The notes under the pieces were generated by a model, which was given only the letters and a program-made list of their open reading frames with translations, was not told the DNA's origin and searched no databases. Below are positions 31,137 to 38,517 of a DNA stretch of 43,095 bases, one piece after another; position 1 is the stretch's first letter, and each line of letters starts with the position of its first letter. The DNA is from Streptomyces radicis (lineage in GTDB: Bacteria > Actinomycetota > Actinomycetes > Streptomycetales > Streptomycetaceae): contig NZ_RBDY01000047.1 in assembly GCF_003626575.1 (NCBI RefSeq), forward strand, positions 1 to 43,095. Reading direction: 5' to 3'. The position numbers were made by a program, and so were the translations under genes.

Positions 31137-32462
31137 ATGAATCGGCCGCTGGAAACGCCCTCAGCAACGCTCGCGGGAACGCCGGGAACGCCGGGAACGG
31201 CGCATGGGGCCGGGTGGGAACGCCCCTTCGACGCGGCGGCGCCCGACGGCACGCTGGCGCGTTCCCTGCCGCCCGAGCTGCGCGCCGCCCTGGCGGACGC
31301 GGTCGCGCGCCCCGCCGCGCAGCAGCCGCGCTGGCCCGACCTCGAGCGGGTCGGGGAGATCCGCGCGGTGCTCGAGGCGGCGCCGCCGCTGACGCTGCCC
31401 GCGGAGATCGACGGGCTCCGCGGCCATCTGGCCCGCGTCGCGCGCGGCGAGGCGTTCCTGCTCCAAGGCGGCGACTGCGCCGAGACGTTCACCGAGAACA
31501 CGGAGGCCCACGTCCGCGCCACCGCGGGCCTGCTGCACGAGATGGCCGGAATCCTCACCGGCGCCACGGGCCTGCCCGTGGTACGCGTGGGCCGGATGGC
31601 GGGGCAGTACGCCAAGCCGCGGTCCAACGCCCTGGACGCGCTCGGCCTGCCGGTCTACCGGGGCGACATCGTCAACGGCCTGGCCCCCGAGCCCGAGGCG
31701 CGGGTGGCCGACCCGGCGCGGATGGTGCGCGCCCACGCCAACGCCGCCGCCACCCTGAACCTGCTGCGCGCGCTCCCCGGGCCCGACGCGGACCCGGGGC
31801 TGTATGTCAGCCATGAGGCGCTGCTCCTCGACTACGAGCTGGCCCTGCTCCGCGCCCACCGCGGGGAGGGCGGGACCCGGCTCTACGCCCAGTCGGCGCA
31901 CTTCCTGTGGATCGGCGACCGCACGCGTCAACGGGACGGCGCGCACCTGGCGTTCGCTGAGCTGCTCGCCAACCCGCTCGGGCTCAAGATCGGCCCGAAC
32001 ACCACGCCCGAGCAGGTTGTCGAGTACGTCGAGCGCCTCGATCCGCACGGCACGCCAGGGCGGCTCACGCTGATCAGCCGGATGGGCAGCGGCCGGGTCC
32101 GCGACCTGCTGCCGCCGCTCGTGGAGCGGGTCGCCGCCTCGGGGCACCCGGTGATCTGGCAGTGCGACCCGATGCACGGCAACACCCGTGAGTCGCCCAG
32201 CGGTTACAAGACCCGCCACTTCGACGACGTGGCCGACGAGGTGCGTGGCTTCTTCGAGGTCCACCGCGCGCTCGGCACCCATCCGGGCGGGCTGCACATC
32301 GAGTTCACGGGGGAGGACGTCACCGAGTGCCTCGGTGGCTTCCAGCGCATCTCCGACGCCGACCTGGCGGGGCGTTACGAAACGGCCTGCGACCCGCGGC
32401 TCAACACCCGTCAGTCGCTCGAACTGGCCGCCCTGGCCGCAGAGTTGCTCGGTGGGGCGTGA
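31137..32462 (+). CDS. Class II DAHP / aminoDAHP synthase (RifH-like)
   Basis: This protein of 441 aa shows the class II (plant-type) motifs FLLQGGDCAETF, VRVGRMAGQYAKPRS, LKIGPNTTPEQ, LISRMGSGRVRDLL and VIWQCDPMHGNT, which carry metal- and phosphoenolpyruvate-binding residues (Cys in GDC, Arg, Lys, His, Glu). The first about 30 residues are Thr/Gly/Pro-rich and unlike the family. Housekeeping enzymes catalyse PEP plus erythrose 4-phosphate to DAHP; RifH-type paralogues in ansamycin clusters make the 4-amino analogue for 3-amino-5-hydroxybenzoate. The motifs do not separate the two. The context favours the second, because a RifI-like gene and a RifF-type gene are close by. Other aminoshikimate genes (rifG, K, L, M, N, J) are not in the window. 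Confidence 0.88.
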   Translation: MNRPLETPSATLAGTPGTPGTAHGAGWERPFDAAAPDGTLARSLPPELRAALADAVARPAAQQPRWPDLERVGEIRAVLEAAPPLTLPAEIDGLRGHLARVARGEAFLLQGGDCAETFTENTEAHVRATAGLLHEMAGILTGATGLPVVRVGRMAGQYAKPRSNALDALGLPVYRGDIVNGLAPEPEARVADPARMVRAHANAAATLNLLRALPGPDADPGLYVSHEALLLDYELALLRAHRGEGGTRLYAQSAHFLWIGDRTRQRDGAHLAFAELLANPLGLKIGPNTTPEQVVEYVERLDPHGTPGRLTLISRMGSGRVRDLLPPLVERVAASGHPVIWQCDPMHGNTRESPSGYKTRHFDDVADEVRGFFEVHRALGTHPGGLHIEFTGEDVTECLGGFQRISDADLAGRYETACDPRLNTRQSLELAALAAELLGGA

Positions 32463-32497
32463 TGGCCGCCGGGGCCTCGGCGGTGACGTCGGCCCGG

Positions 32498-32525
32498 GGT
32501 CGGCCGCCCCGCGGGGTGGCCGACC
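32498..32525. terminator. Hairpin between convergent DAHP synthase and HxlR genes
   Basis: GGTCGGCCGCCCC (32498-32510) pairs with GGGGTGGCCGACC (32513-32525) with one G-U pair. The two-base gap means the innermost pair opens to form a four-base loop. It lies 36 bp past the synthase stop and before the HxlR stop, so it can serve both directions. Confidence 0.55.
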
Positions 32526-32563
32526 GCGGGGCCGCGCGCGGCGCGCCCGGCGCGAACGGCGCG

Positions 32564-33016
32564 TCAGCTCATCGCGCCCGCGGTGCCGTGCGCGGGCTCG
32601 AACGGCCTACTGGCGCACGCCTCGCCGTCCGGTGCATGCTGGGCGTCGTACGCCTCACGGGCGGCGGCGATCGTCGCCCGGTGCCGCTCGGCCCACGACG
32701 TCAGCGCGACCAGCGACTCGTACAGCTCGCGCGCCATGTCCGTGGCCGTGTACTCCACGCGCGGGGGAACGGTGGGGTAGACGGTGCGGGTGATCAGCCC
32801 GTCCCGCTCCAGGTTCCGCAGGGTCAGGGTGAGCATCCGTCGGCTGATGCCCTCGATGGAGCGCTCCAACTCCGTGAATCTGACGGGCCCCTTGGCGGTG
32901 GAGACGATGATCTGCACGCTCCACTTGCTGGCGACCCGGTCCAGCACCTCCCGGACCGAGCAGGCCTCCCCATGGCCGTTGACCTGCGGTGATACACCGG
33001 TGTGACTCTGAGACAT
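32564..33016 (-). CDS. HxlR-family regulator with conserved N-terminal Cys
   Basis: This protein of 150 aa is a winged-helix HxlR protein: CSVREVLDRVASKWSVQIIV, then RFTELERSIEGISRRMLT (recognition helix) and LRNLERDGLITRTVYPTVPPRVEYTAT (wing). Cys19 immediately precedes the first helix, the place of the sensor Cys in YodB/QorR-type HxlR proteins that respond to quinones or other electrophiles. It is transcribed away from the MFS-P450 gene pair across a 121-bp gap that contains a palindrome. It therefore probably controls the exporter and its own gene. The ATG at 33016 has AGGAGGCAC upstream on its strand. Confidence 0.88.
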   Translation of the reverse strand: MSQSHTGVSPQVNGHGEACSVREVLDRVASKWSVQIIVSTAKGPVRFTELERSIEGISRRMLTLTLRNLERDGLITRTVYPTVPPRVEYTATDMARELYESLVALTSWAERHRATIAAAREAYDAQHAPDGEACASRPFEPAHGTAGAMS

Positions 33017-33045
33017 AAAAGTGCCTCCTTCCGTCGGCTTCCATG

Positions 33046-33087
33046 GTCACAGATCATGAATGCTGTAACAAGACATGCCCCATGGGG
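33046..33087. promoter_or_regulatory. Candidate HxlR operator in the divergent promoter
   Basis: GTCACAG (33046-33052) and CTGTAAC (33063-33069) form an inverted repeat with one mismatch and a 10-bp A/T-rich spacer, in the size range of HxlR dimer sites. A perfect 10-bp palindrome CCCCATGGGG follows at 33078-33087. Either could be the binding site for the HxlR protein that controls the genes on both sides. Confidence 0.5.
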
Positions 33088-33137
33088 TGCATGCCGTTGA
33101 ACGGTCTCTGACTGACTCCGAAGGAAAGATCCCTCCC

Positions 33138-34625
33138 GTGAACGCTTCGACGACCGCGCCACAGACGCGGCCCGGACTCACGCTGGCGCTGTTGGCACTG
33201 GCTCAGTTCATCATCGCCGTCGACTTCGACATCGTCTTCGTCGCGTTGCCCGAGATCCAGCGAGACCTCGGCTTCTCGGACCAGTCGCTCCAGTGGGTCA
33301 TCAGCGCCTACACCGTCGCCCTCGGCGGTTTCCTGCTGCTCGGCGGCCGGGCGGCGGACCGCCTCGGGGCGCGGCGGACGTTCATCGTCGGCCTCGCGCT
33401 CTTCGGCGTGGCCTCGCTCTGCGGCGGCCTGGCGTCCGATCCCGGGGTGCTGGTCAGCTCCCGCGCCGCTCAGGGTCTCGGCGGCGCCATGCTGACCCCC
33501 GCGACCCTCAAGCTCATCGGCCTCAACTTCGCCGAGGGGCCCGAGCGCATCCGCGCCATGGCCGTGTGGGGCATCGCCGGCAGCTCGGGCGCCGCGGTCG
33601 GCGCCCTCGGGGGCGGCGTGCTGACCAACTACCTCGGCTGGGAATGGGTGTTGTGGGTCAACGTCCCGGTCGCCGCGCTCGGCCTTGTCGCCGTGCCCCG
33701 GCTGCTCCGCGCCGACGAGCGCCCCACCACCGGGGTCGGCGGCTTCGACCTGCCCGGTGCCGTGGTCGCCACGCTCGGCTCGACCCTGGTGGTCTTCGGC
33801 CTGGTCAGCGGCCCCGACGAGGGCTGGGGCTCGCTCCGGGGCGGCGGCGCGCTGGTCGTCGGCCTGGCCCTGCTCGGTGTCTTCCTGCTCATCGAGAGCC
33901 GCTCGCGCGACGCCCTGGTGCCGCTGCGGATGTTCCACAACCGCAGCCTGCCGACCGCGATGATCCTGGTCTTCATCTTCATGAGCACGATCAGCACCCA
34001 GTACTACCTCTTCACCGACTACCTCCAGAACGTCCTTGACTACAGCGCCCTCCGCACCGGCCTGGCGTTCCTGCCGCTGTCCATCCTCAGCATGCTCGGC
34101 TCCGGCAAGCTCGTCCCCGTGATGCTCCAGCGCTGGGGCATGCGCGTCACGCTCTTCGTCGGGATGTTCGGCTTCGGCGTCGCGATGGCCCTCGTCTCCA
34201 TCGGGATGTCGCCCGACGGCTCGTACTGGGCCGTGTTCCCCGGCGTCTGCCTGTGGGCCCTGTCCGCCGGTATCGCCTTCCCGCCGATCTACATGGCCGC
34301 CAGCTCCGAGACGCCCCCCGCCGAGCACGGTGTCGCCTCCGCCCTGGCCTCCACCTCGCAGTACATCGGCGGCGCCGTCGGGCTCGCCGCGCTGGTCGCG
34401 GTGGCCAACGCGGGCATCGGCGGCGACTCCGAGTCGGCCCCGGTGAGCGACGTGGTGGACGGCCTCCAGCTCGCGGGCTGGACCGGCGCCGTCGCCGCCG
34501 CCGCGGGCGCGTTCTTCGCGTTCGTCATCAAGAAGCCGACCGCGCCCGCCGCCGAACCCGCGGAGGAGACCGCGCCGGTCGCGAAGGACCCGGCCGCGAA
34601 GGACGAGGCGGCCCGCACCCTCTGA
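33138..34625 (+). CDS. MFS drug exporter (EmrB/QacA, DHA2 type)
   Basis: This protein of 495 aa has about 14 membrane helices. It begins LTLALLALAQFIIAVDFDIVFVALPEIQRDL, the DHA2 motif with an acidic residue in helix 1. LGGRAADRLGARR is the loop 2-3 motif, and SSRAAQGLGGAMLTPATL carries the helix-4 Arg of proton-coupled exporters. The C-terminus is an Ala/Glu/Lys-rich tail. GTG 33138 follows AAGGAAAG. It is divergent from the HxlR gene and 65 bp before the P450 gene. It is likely the exporter and self-resistance pump for the ansamycin-type product. Confidence 0.88.
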   Translation: MNASTTAPQTRPGLTLALLALAQFIIAVDFDIVFVALPEIQRDLGFSDQSLQWVISAYTVALGGFLLLGGRAADRLGARRTFIVGLALFGVASLCGGLASDPGVLVSSRAAQGLGGAMLTPATLKLIGLNFAEGPERIRAMAVWGIAGSSGAAVGALGGGVLTNYLGWEWVLWVNVPVAALGLVAVPRLLRADERPTTGVGGFDLPGAVVATLGSTLVVFGLVSGPDEGWGSLRGGGALVVGLALLGVFLLIESRSRDALVPLRMFHNRSLPTAMILVFIFMSTISTQYYLFTDYLQNVLDYSALRTGLAFLPLSILSMLGSGKLVPVMLQRWGMRVTLFVGMFGFGVAMALVSIGMSPDGSYWAVFPGVCLWALSAGIAFPPIYMAASSETPPAEHGVASALASTSQYIGGAVGLAALVAVANAGIGGDSESAPVSDVVDGLQLAGWTGAVAAAAGAFFAFVIKKPTAPAAEPAEETAPVAKDPAAKDEAARTL

Positions 34626-34690
34626 GCCCCCGGGGATCGGCAGCGCCAGCCCCGGAGACCTTGCCCCATCTCATCTCACGTGGAGCTGAC

Positions 34691-35947
34691 ATGACACGGG
34701 ACGTCCTGGACCTGTCCGCGTTGGAGCCCGCCTACAGCATCGACCCCTACCCGGTCTACGCCGAATCCCGCGGCGCGGCGCCCATCCGGCGCGTCACCCT
34801 GCGCGGCCTGCCCGGGTGGCTGGTCACCCGCTACGAGGACGTAGAGCGGCTCTTCACCGATCCCCGCCTCAGCAAGGACCGCGTCCACACCGACCCGGCC
34901 ATCAGAAAGGCCGCGCCCTGGGAGTTCGCCGACGAGAGCATGGGCCTCTCCCGGCACATGCTCCAGCTCGACCCGCCGGAGCACACCCGGCTGCGGCGGG
35001 TCGTCAGCGCGGTCTTCACCGCCCGGCGTGTCAAGGCCCTCGCCCCCCGCGTCGAGCAGATCACCGACGAGCTGCTCGCCTCGTTCGAGGCCAGGGGGAA
35101 CGTCGAGCTGATCGAGGAGTTCGCCACCCCGTTGCCCATCGTCGTCATCATGGGCATGCTCGGCATCCCGCTCGAGGACCAGCACGCCTTCCGCGCCTGG
35201 ACCACCACGGTGATGTCAGGGCCCGACGACCCGCAGGACGCCGTCGACGCCTTCGGCAGCATCCACCGTTACCTCACGGAGCTGGTCGACTCCCGCAAGG
35301 CCGCCGCGGCCCGCTCCGGCTCCGCCGCCACGTCCGAGGCCGAGCACCGCGACCTCCTCGACGCGCTCATCGCCGTGCGCGACGAGGACGATGGCAGGCT
35401 CGACGACCAGGAGTTGGTCGCCATGCTCCGCCTCCTGCTCATCGCGGGCACGGAGACCACCACCAACCTCATCGGCAACGGCGTGCTCGCCCTGCTCCGC
35501 CACCCCGACCAGCTCGACCTGCTGCGCGGCGACCTCTCCCTGATGGAGAACGCCGTCGAGGAGTTCCTGCGCTACGACGGCCCGCTCGACATCACCCCCG
35601 CCCGCTACGCCACCGAGGACATCGCCTACGGCGACGTGGTCATCGAGGCCGGTGACGCCGTGCTGCTCGCGATCGGCGCCGCGAGCCGCGACCCGGACCA
35701 TTTCGACGACCCCGACCGGCTCGACCTGCGCCGCGCCGACCGCCGCCACATGGCGTTCGGCCATGGCGTGCACTACTGCCTCGGCGCCCCGCTGGCCCGC
35801 CTCGAGGGCCGCATCGCGCTGACCGCGCTGCTCGAACGCTGCCCCGACCTGAAGCTCTCGGCCGCCGACGAGGAGCTGATCTGGCGTCAGGACCCCTATG
35901 TCCACGGCCTGCGGAACCTGCCGCTGACCTTCACCGCGAAGGTCTGA
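34691..35947 (+). CDS. Cytochrome P450 monooxygenase
   Basis: This protein of 418 aa is a soluble bacterial P450. The I-helix is LLIAGTETTTNLI near residues 249-261, the K-helix ExxR is EEFLRY, and the haem loop is FGHGVHYCLGAPLAR with axial Cys363. The HMLQLDPPEHTRLRR (C-helix) segment is typical of CYP107/CYP105-like actinobacterial enzymes. ATG 34691 has GGAGCTGAC close upstream. It is transcribed with the MFS gene and ends at a strong terminator. In this cluster it should hydroxylate or otherwise oxidise the macrolactam; the site cannot be predicted. Confidence 0.93.
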   Translation: MTRDVLDLSALEPAYSIDPYPVYAESRGAAPIRRVTLRGLPGWLVTRYEDVERLFTDPRLSKDRVHTDPAIRKAAPWEFADESMGLSRHMLQLDPPEHTRLRRVVSAVFTARRVKALAPRVEQITDELLASFEARGNVELIEEFATPLPIVVIMGMLGIPLEDQHAFRAWTTTVMSGPDDPQDAVDAFGSIHRYLTELVDSRKAAAARSGSAATSEAEHRDLLDALIAVRDEDDGRLDDQELVAMLRLLLIAGTETTTNLIGNGVLALLRHPDQLDLLRGDLSLMENAVEEFLRYDGPLDITPARYATEDIAYGDVVIEAGDAVLLAIGAASRDPDHFDDPDRLDLRRADRRHMAFGHGVHYCLGAPLARLEGRIALTALLERCPDLKLSAADEELIWRQDPYVHGLRNLPLTFTAKV

Positions 35948-35969
35948 GCCGCCGCGCGGCTCCCCATAC

Positions 35970-36014
35970 GTACGCCACGGGGGCCAGGTCCCCCGTCCGG
36001 CCCTCGTGGCGTAC
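35970..36014. terminator. Strong bidirectional terminator between P450 and monooxygenase genes
   Basis: GTACGCCACGGGGGCC (35970-35985) pairs over 16 bp with GGCCCTCGTGGCGTAC (35999-36014), with one G-U pair and a 13-nt loop. It is followed on the plus strand by TTCTTCCC. It lies 23 bp after the P450 stop and 43 bp after the end of the minus-strand monooxygenase gene. Confidence 0.8.
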
Positions 36015-36056
36015 TTCTTCCCGGCGTTCTCCCCGCGTCGGCGAGCGGCCCCACCG

Positions 36057-37718
36057 CTACAGGCGGGCGCGCAGCTCGTCCACCAGCGGGCCGACGCCCG
36101 CGAGGTCCCTGGCCGCGCCGAACACGTAGAAGTCAGGGCGCACCAGCAGCGCCGCCGCCCGGGACGCGGCCAGATAGCGCAGCCAGGTGCCGTCCACGTC
36201 GGTCACGGCGACCGTGTCGCCGCTCCCCTCGTGGGCGGTGGGCGGCGCGGCGTCCGGCGCCCTGACCCACACCACGCGGGCGTCGAGGCCCGCGAGGAAC
36301 GCCAGCCGTTCGGCGTTCAGTTCGGGCCGCGGGTCCTCGGCCGTGAGCAGCACGAAGCCGTGCCCCACGATGGCGTCGAACAGCCCGGTGCGCGCGCCGC
36401 GCGCCACCCGCCCCTGCGGCGTCAGCTGCCCGGCGGGCGGCACCGCGGGGGCGCCTCCGCCGTCCCTGGCCGCGCCGGCCAACAGGCCGTCGGCCAGCGG
36501 CCTGACCGCGGTGCGGCCCTGGGAGGCGGCGGGGGCGCGCTTCCGCGCGGCGAGCATCACCGTGTCCCGGTCCCTGGCGGCGCCCTGGTCGGTCTGGCAG
36601 ATCACCCGGCCCAGGTTGACCGACATCTCGATGGCGTGCCGCACGTGCGCCCGCCGCTCCAGCGGATAGGTGTCGATGAGCCCCTCGTCCGCGAGGCCGC
36701 GCAGCACCAGGTCCAGCTTCCACGCCAGATTGGCGGCGTCCCTGAACCCCGAGCTCATGCCCTGCCCGGCGAACGGCGGCATCAGGTGCGCGGCGTCGCC
36801 CGCGAGCAGCACCCGCCCCGCCCGCCACCGGTCCACGGTGCGGGCCTGGAAGGTGTAGACGGAGTGCCGCTCCAGCGTGGCGTTCTCCGGCGTCACGCCG
36901 AAGGACGCCAGCAGCCGCCACGCGGTCTCCTCGTCGTTCAGCCCGTCCGCCGTCTCGCCCGGCACCCGCATGAACTCCCACCGCCGGTGCCCAGGCCCCG
37001 CCGACACCTCGGTGCGCGGCCTGGCCGGGTCGCAGATCTGGAGGTTGTTCGGCTTGAACTCGCGCGGCTCGCGCAGCACCACGTCACAGACCAGCCAGTC
37101 GTGGAAGAACCCGAGGTCGGTGACGGAGGAGCCGATGTGGGCGCGCACGAAGCTGTTCGCGCCGTCGCAGCCCACCAGCCAGCGGGCCGCGATCACCCGC
37201 TCGCCGCCGTCCGCGTCCCGCACCGTGAGGCGCACCCGGTCCTCCGCCTCGGCCAGCCCCACCGCCTCGTACCCGCGCAGCACCCGCAGCCCCGCCAGCG
37301 CCGCGCCACGCGCGATCAGCGCCGACTCGAGCCCCGGCTGATACATCGACGTGGAGTCGGGCCAGCCGGAGTGGCCGATCTCGTCCGCTGCCTCGATCCG
37401 CAGCAGCTCATCGCCCGCGGCGTTCCGCCAGGCGTAGTCGCCCGAGGGCTCGCCCACCGCGGCCAGGTGGTCGCCGATCCCGGCCGCCGCCAGGACGCGG
37501 GCGGCCTCGCCGTCGAACGCCACCGCCCGAGGCATCGGGTAGGGGTGCGGCCAGCGCTCCACGACCGTGACCCGCCTGCCGCGCTGGGCCAGCAGGATGG
37601 CGAGGAGCTGCCCGACCGGGCCATAGCCGACGATCGCGACATCGGGTTCGTGCGCCTCGTCCCACGCGTCCGCCGCGCCGGGGCCGTCCGCGGCGCCTTC
37701 GGGTCGCCGCGCGGTCAA
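36057..37718 (-). CDS. FAD-dependent aromatic hydroxylase (MhpA / Rif-Orf19 / GdmM type)
   Basis: This protein is 553 aa if it starts at TTG 37718, which overlaps the amide synthase stop (TTGA). FAD-binding GYGPVG is at 31-36. LVGCDGANSFVR and the second flavin motif AGRVLLAGDAAHLMPPFAGQGM, then GFRDAANLAWKLD, are group A flavin hydroxylase signatures. The C-terminal thioredoxin-like domain ends with DGTWLRYLAASRAAALLVRPDFYVFG. Homologues in ansamycin clusters lie near the amide synthase and oxidise the aromatic AHBA-derived ring, which in rifamycin is linked to naphthoquinone ring formation. MhpA-like enzymes and rifampicin monooxygenases share the fold, so a resistance role is the main alternative. 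Confidence 0.88.
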   Translation of the reverse strand: MTARRPEGAADGPGAADAWDEAHEPDVAIVGYGPVGQLLAILLAQRGRRVTVVERWPHPYPMPRAVAFDGEAARVLAAAGIGDHLAAVGEPSGDYAWRNAAGDELLRIEAADEIGHSGWPDSTSMYQPGLESALIARGAALAGLRVLRGYEAVGLAEAEDRVRLTVRDADGGERVIAARWLVGCDGANSFVRAHIGSSVTDLGFFHDWLVCDVVLREPREFKPNNLQICDPARPRTEVSAGPGHRRWEFMRVPGETADGLNDEETAWRLLASFGVTPENATLERHSVYTFQARTVDRWRAGRVLLAGDAAHLMPPFAGQGMSSGFRDAANLAWKLDLVLRGLADEGLIDTYPLERRAHVRHAIEMSVNLGRVICQTDQGAARDRDTVMLAARKRAPAASQGRTAVRPLADGLLAGAARDGGGAPAVPPAGQLTPQGRVARGARTGLFDAIVGHGFVLLTAEDPRPELNAERLAFLAGLDARVVWVRAPDAAPPTAHEGSGDTVAVTDVDGTWLRYLAASRAAALLVRPDFYVFGAARDLAGVGPLVDELRARL

Positions 37719-38509
37719 CGGTCCCGCCCCAGGATGTGCTCCGCGGTCTTCCGGTATTCGTCGGTGTCGACCAGCACGCGGACCTCCTCGTGCCCGTTGT
37801 CCACGCGCACGAAGCGGCGGCCCACCAGGATGAGCTGCCCGGTGTCGAAGGAGCGGCCATGGATGACCGTTCCCGAGGCGACGAGCTGACCGGCCCAGTT
37901 CCACCCGGGGTCGTCGTCGTCCGGCGTGTCGGTGGCCGAGCCGTTCCAGTCAGCGAGCGTCCTGGCCTCCGGCTTCAGCCGGTACACCGCCTGCCAGTCA
38001 CCCACGTGCCCCTTCCGCTGGAGCACGTGGTACCCGTCCCGCCGGATGAGCCGGTAGGTGACGCCGTACTGCTCCTGCTCCTCGTCGGTCAGCCGCAGCG
38101 GCTCGATGAACGACGGACCGGCGAAGCCCACGTCGACCAGCCACAGCTCACCGTCCAGGCGGACGCCGAGGAAGAGGTGCTCGAAGTCGGGCCCGAACTC
38201 CCCGCTCGCCCCGCGGGCCCCGGCCGACAGGATGATCACGTCGTAGCCGAGCTCCGTCAGCAGTCGGCGGAACAGGCCGCTCAGCTCGAAGCAGACGCCG
38301 CCGCGGCCGCCGAGGATGATCTCGTCGAAGGCGGCGTCGAGATCGATGTCGATGTCGTTGAGGATCGAGGTACCGAGCCTCGCGTGCGCCGAGTTGTCGA
38401 ACGCCACCCTGATCATGTGGCGTTTGTGCAGCTCGCGCAGCGTCCGCGCGGTGGGCTCGACCGGGCCGGTCCAGCCCAGGGTCGACAGGTATGTGTCCAC
38501 GGAGAACAT
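37715..38509 (-). CDS. rifF: RifF-type amide synthase (macrolactam-forming arylamine N-acetyltransferase homologue)
   Basis: This protein is 264 aa from ATG 38509. The NAT fold triad is Cys73 in GGRGGVCFEL, His111 in FEHLFLG and Asp126 in WLVDVGF, the same numbers I recall for RifF and NAT enzymes, which supports this start over GTG 38518. AAGGAG lies 11 bases before the ATG. In ansamycin pathways this enzyme takes the finished chain from the last PKS ACP onto Cys and lets the arylamine of the starter unit attack, giving the macrolactam. It is placed directly behind the last PKS gene (the alternative GTG overlaps its TAG), as in the rifamycin cluster. This is the best single marker that the right-hand region is an ansamycin cluster. 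Confidence 0.92.
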   Translation of the reverse strand: MFSVDTYLSTLGWTGPVEPTARTLRELHKRHMIRVAFDNSAHARLGTSILNDIDIDLDAAFDEIILGGRGGVCFELSGLFRRLLTELGYDVIILSAGARGASGEFGPDFEHLFLGVRLDGELWLVDVGFAGPSFIEPLRLTDEEQEQYGVTYRLIRRDGYHVLQRKGHVGDWQAVYRLKPEARTLADWNGSATDTPDDDDPGWNWAGQLVASGTVIHGRSFDTGQLILVGRRFVRVDNGHEEVRVLVDTDEYRKTAEHILGRDR

Positions 38510-38517
38510 GCGGGCCA

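Noticed and set aside
36057..37904. Longer monooxygenase start at 37904
   Set aside because: The extra 62 codons overlap the amide synthase coding sequence and are Arg/Gly/His-rich; TTG 37718, overlapping the amide synthase stop, starts just before the FAD motif at the usual distance.
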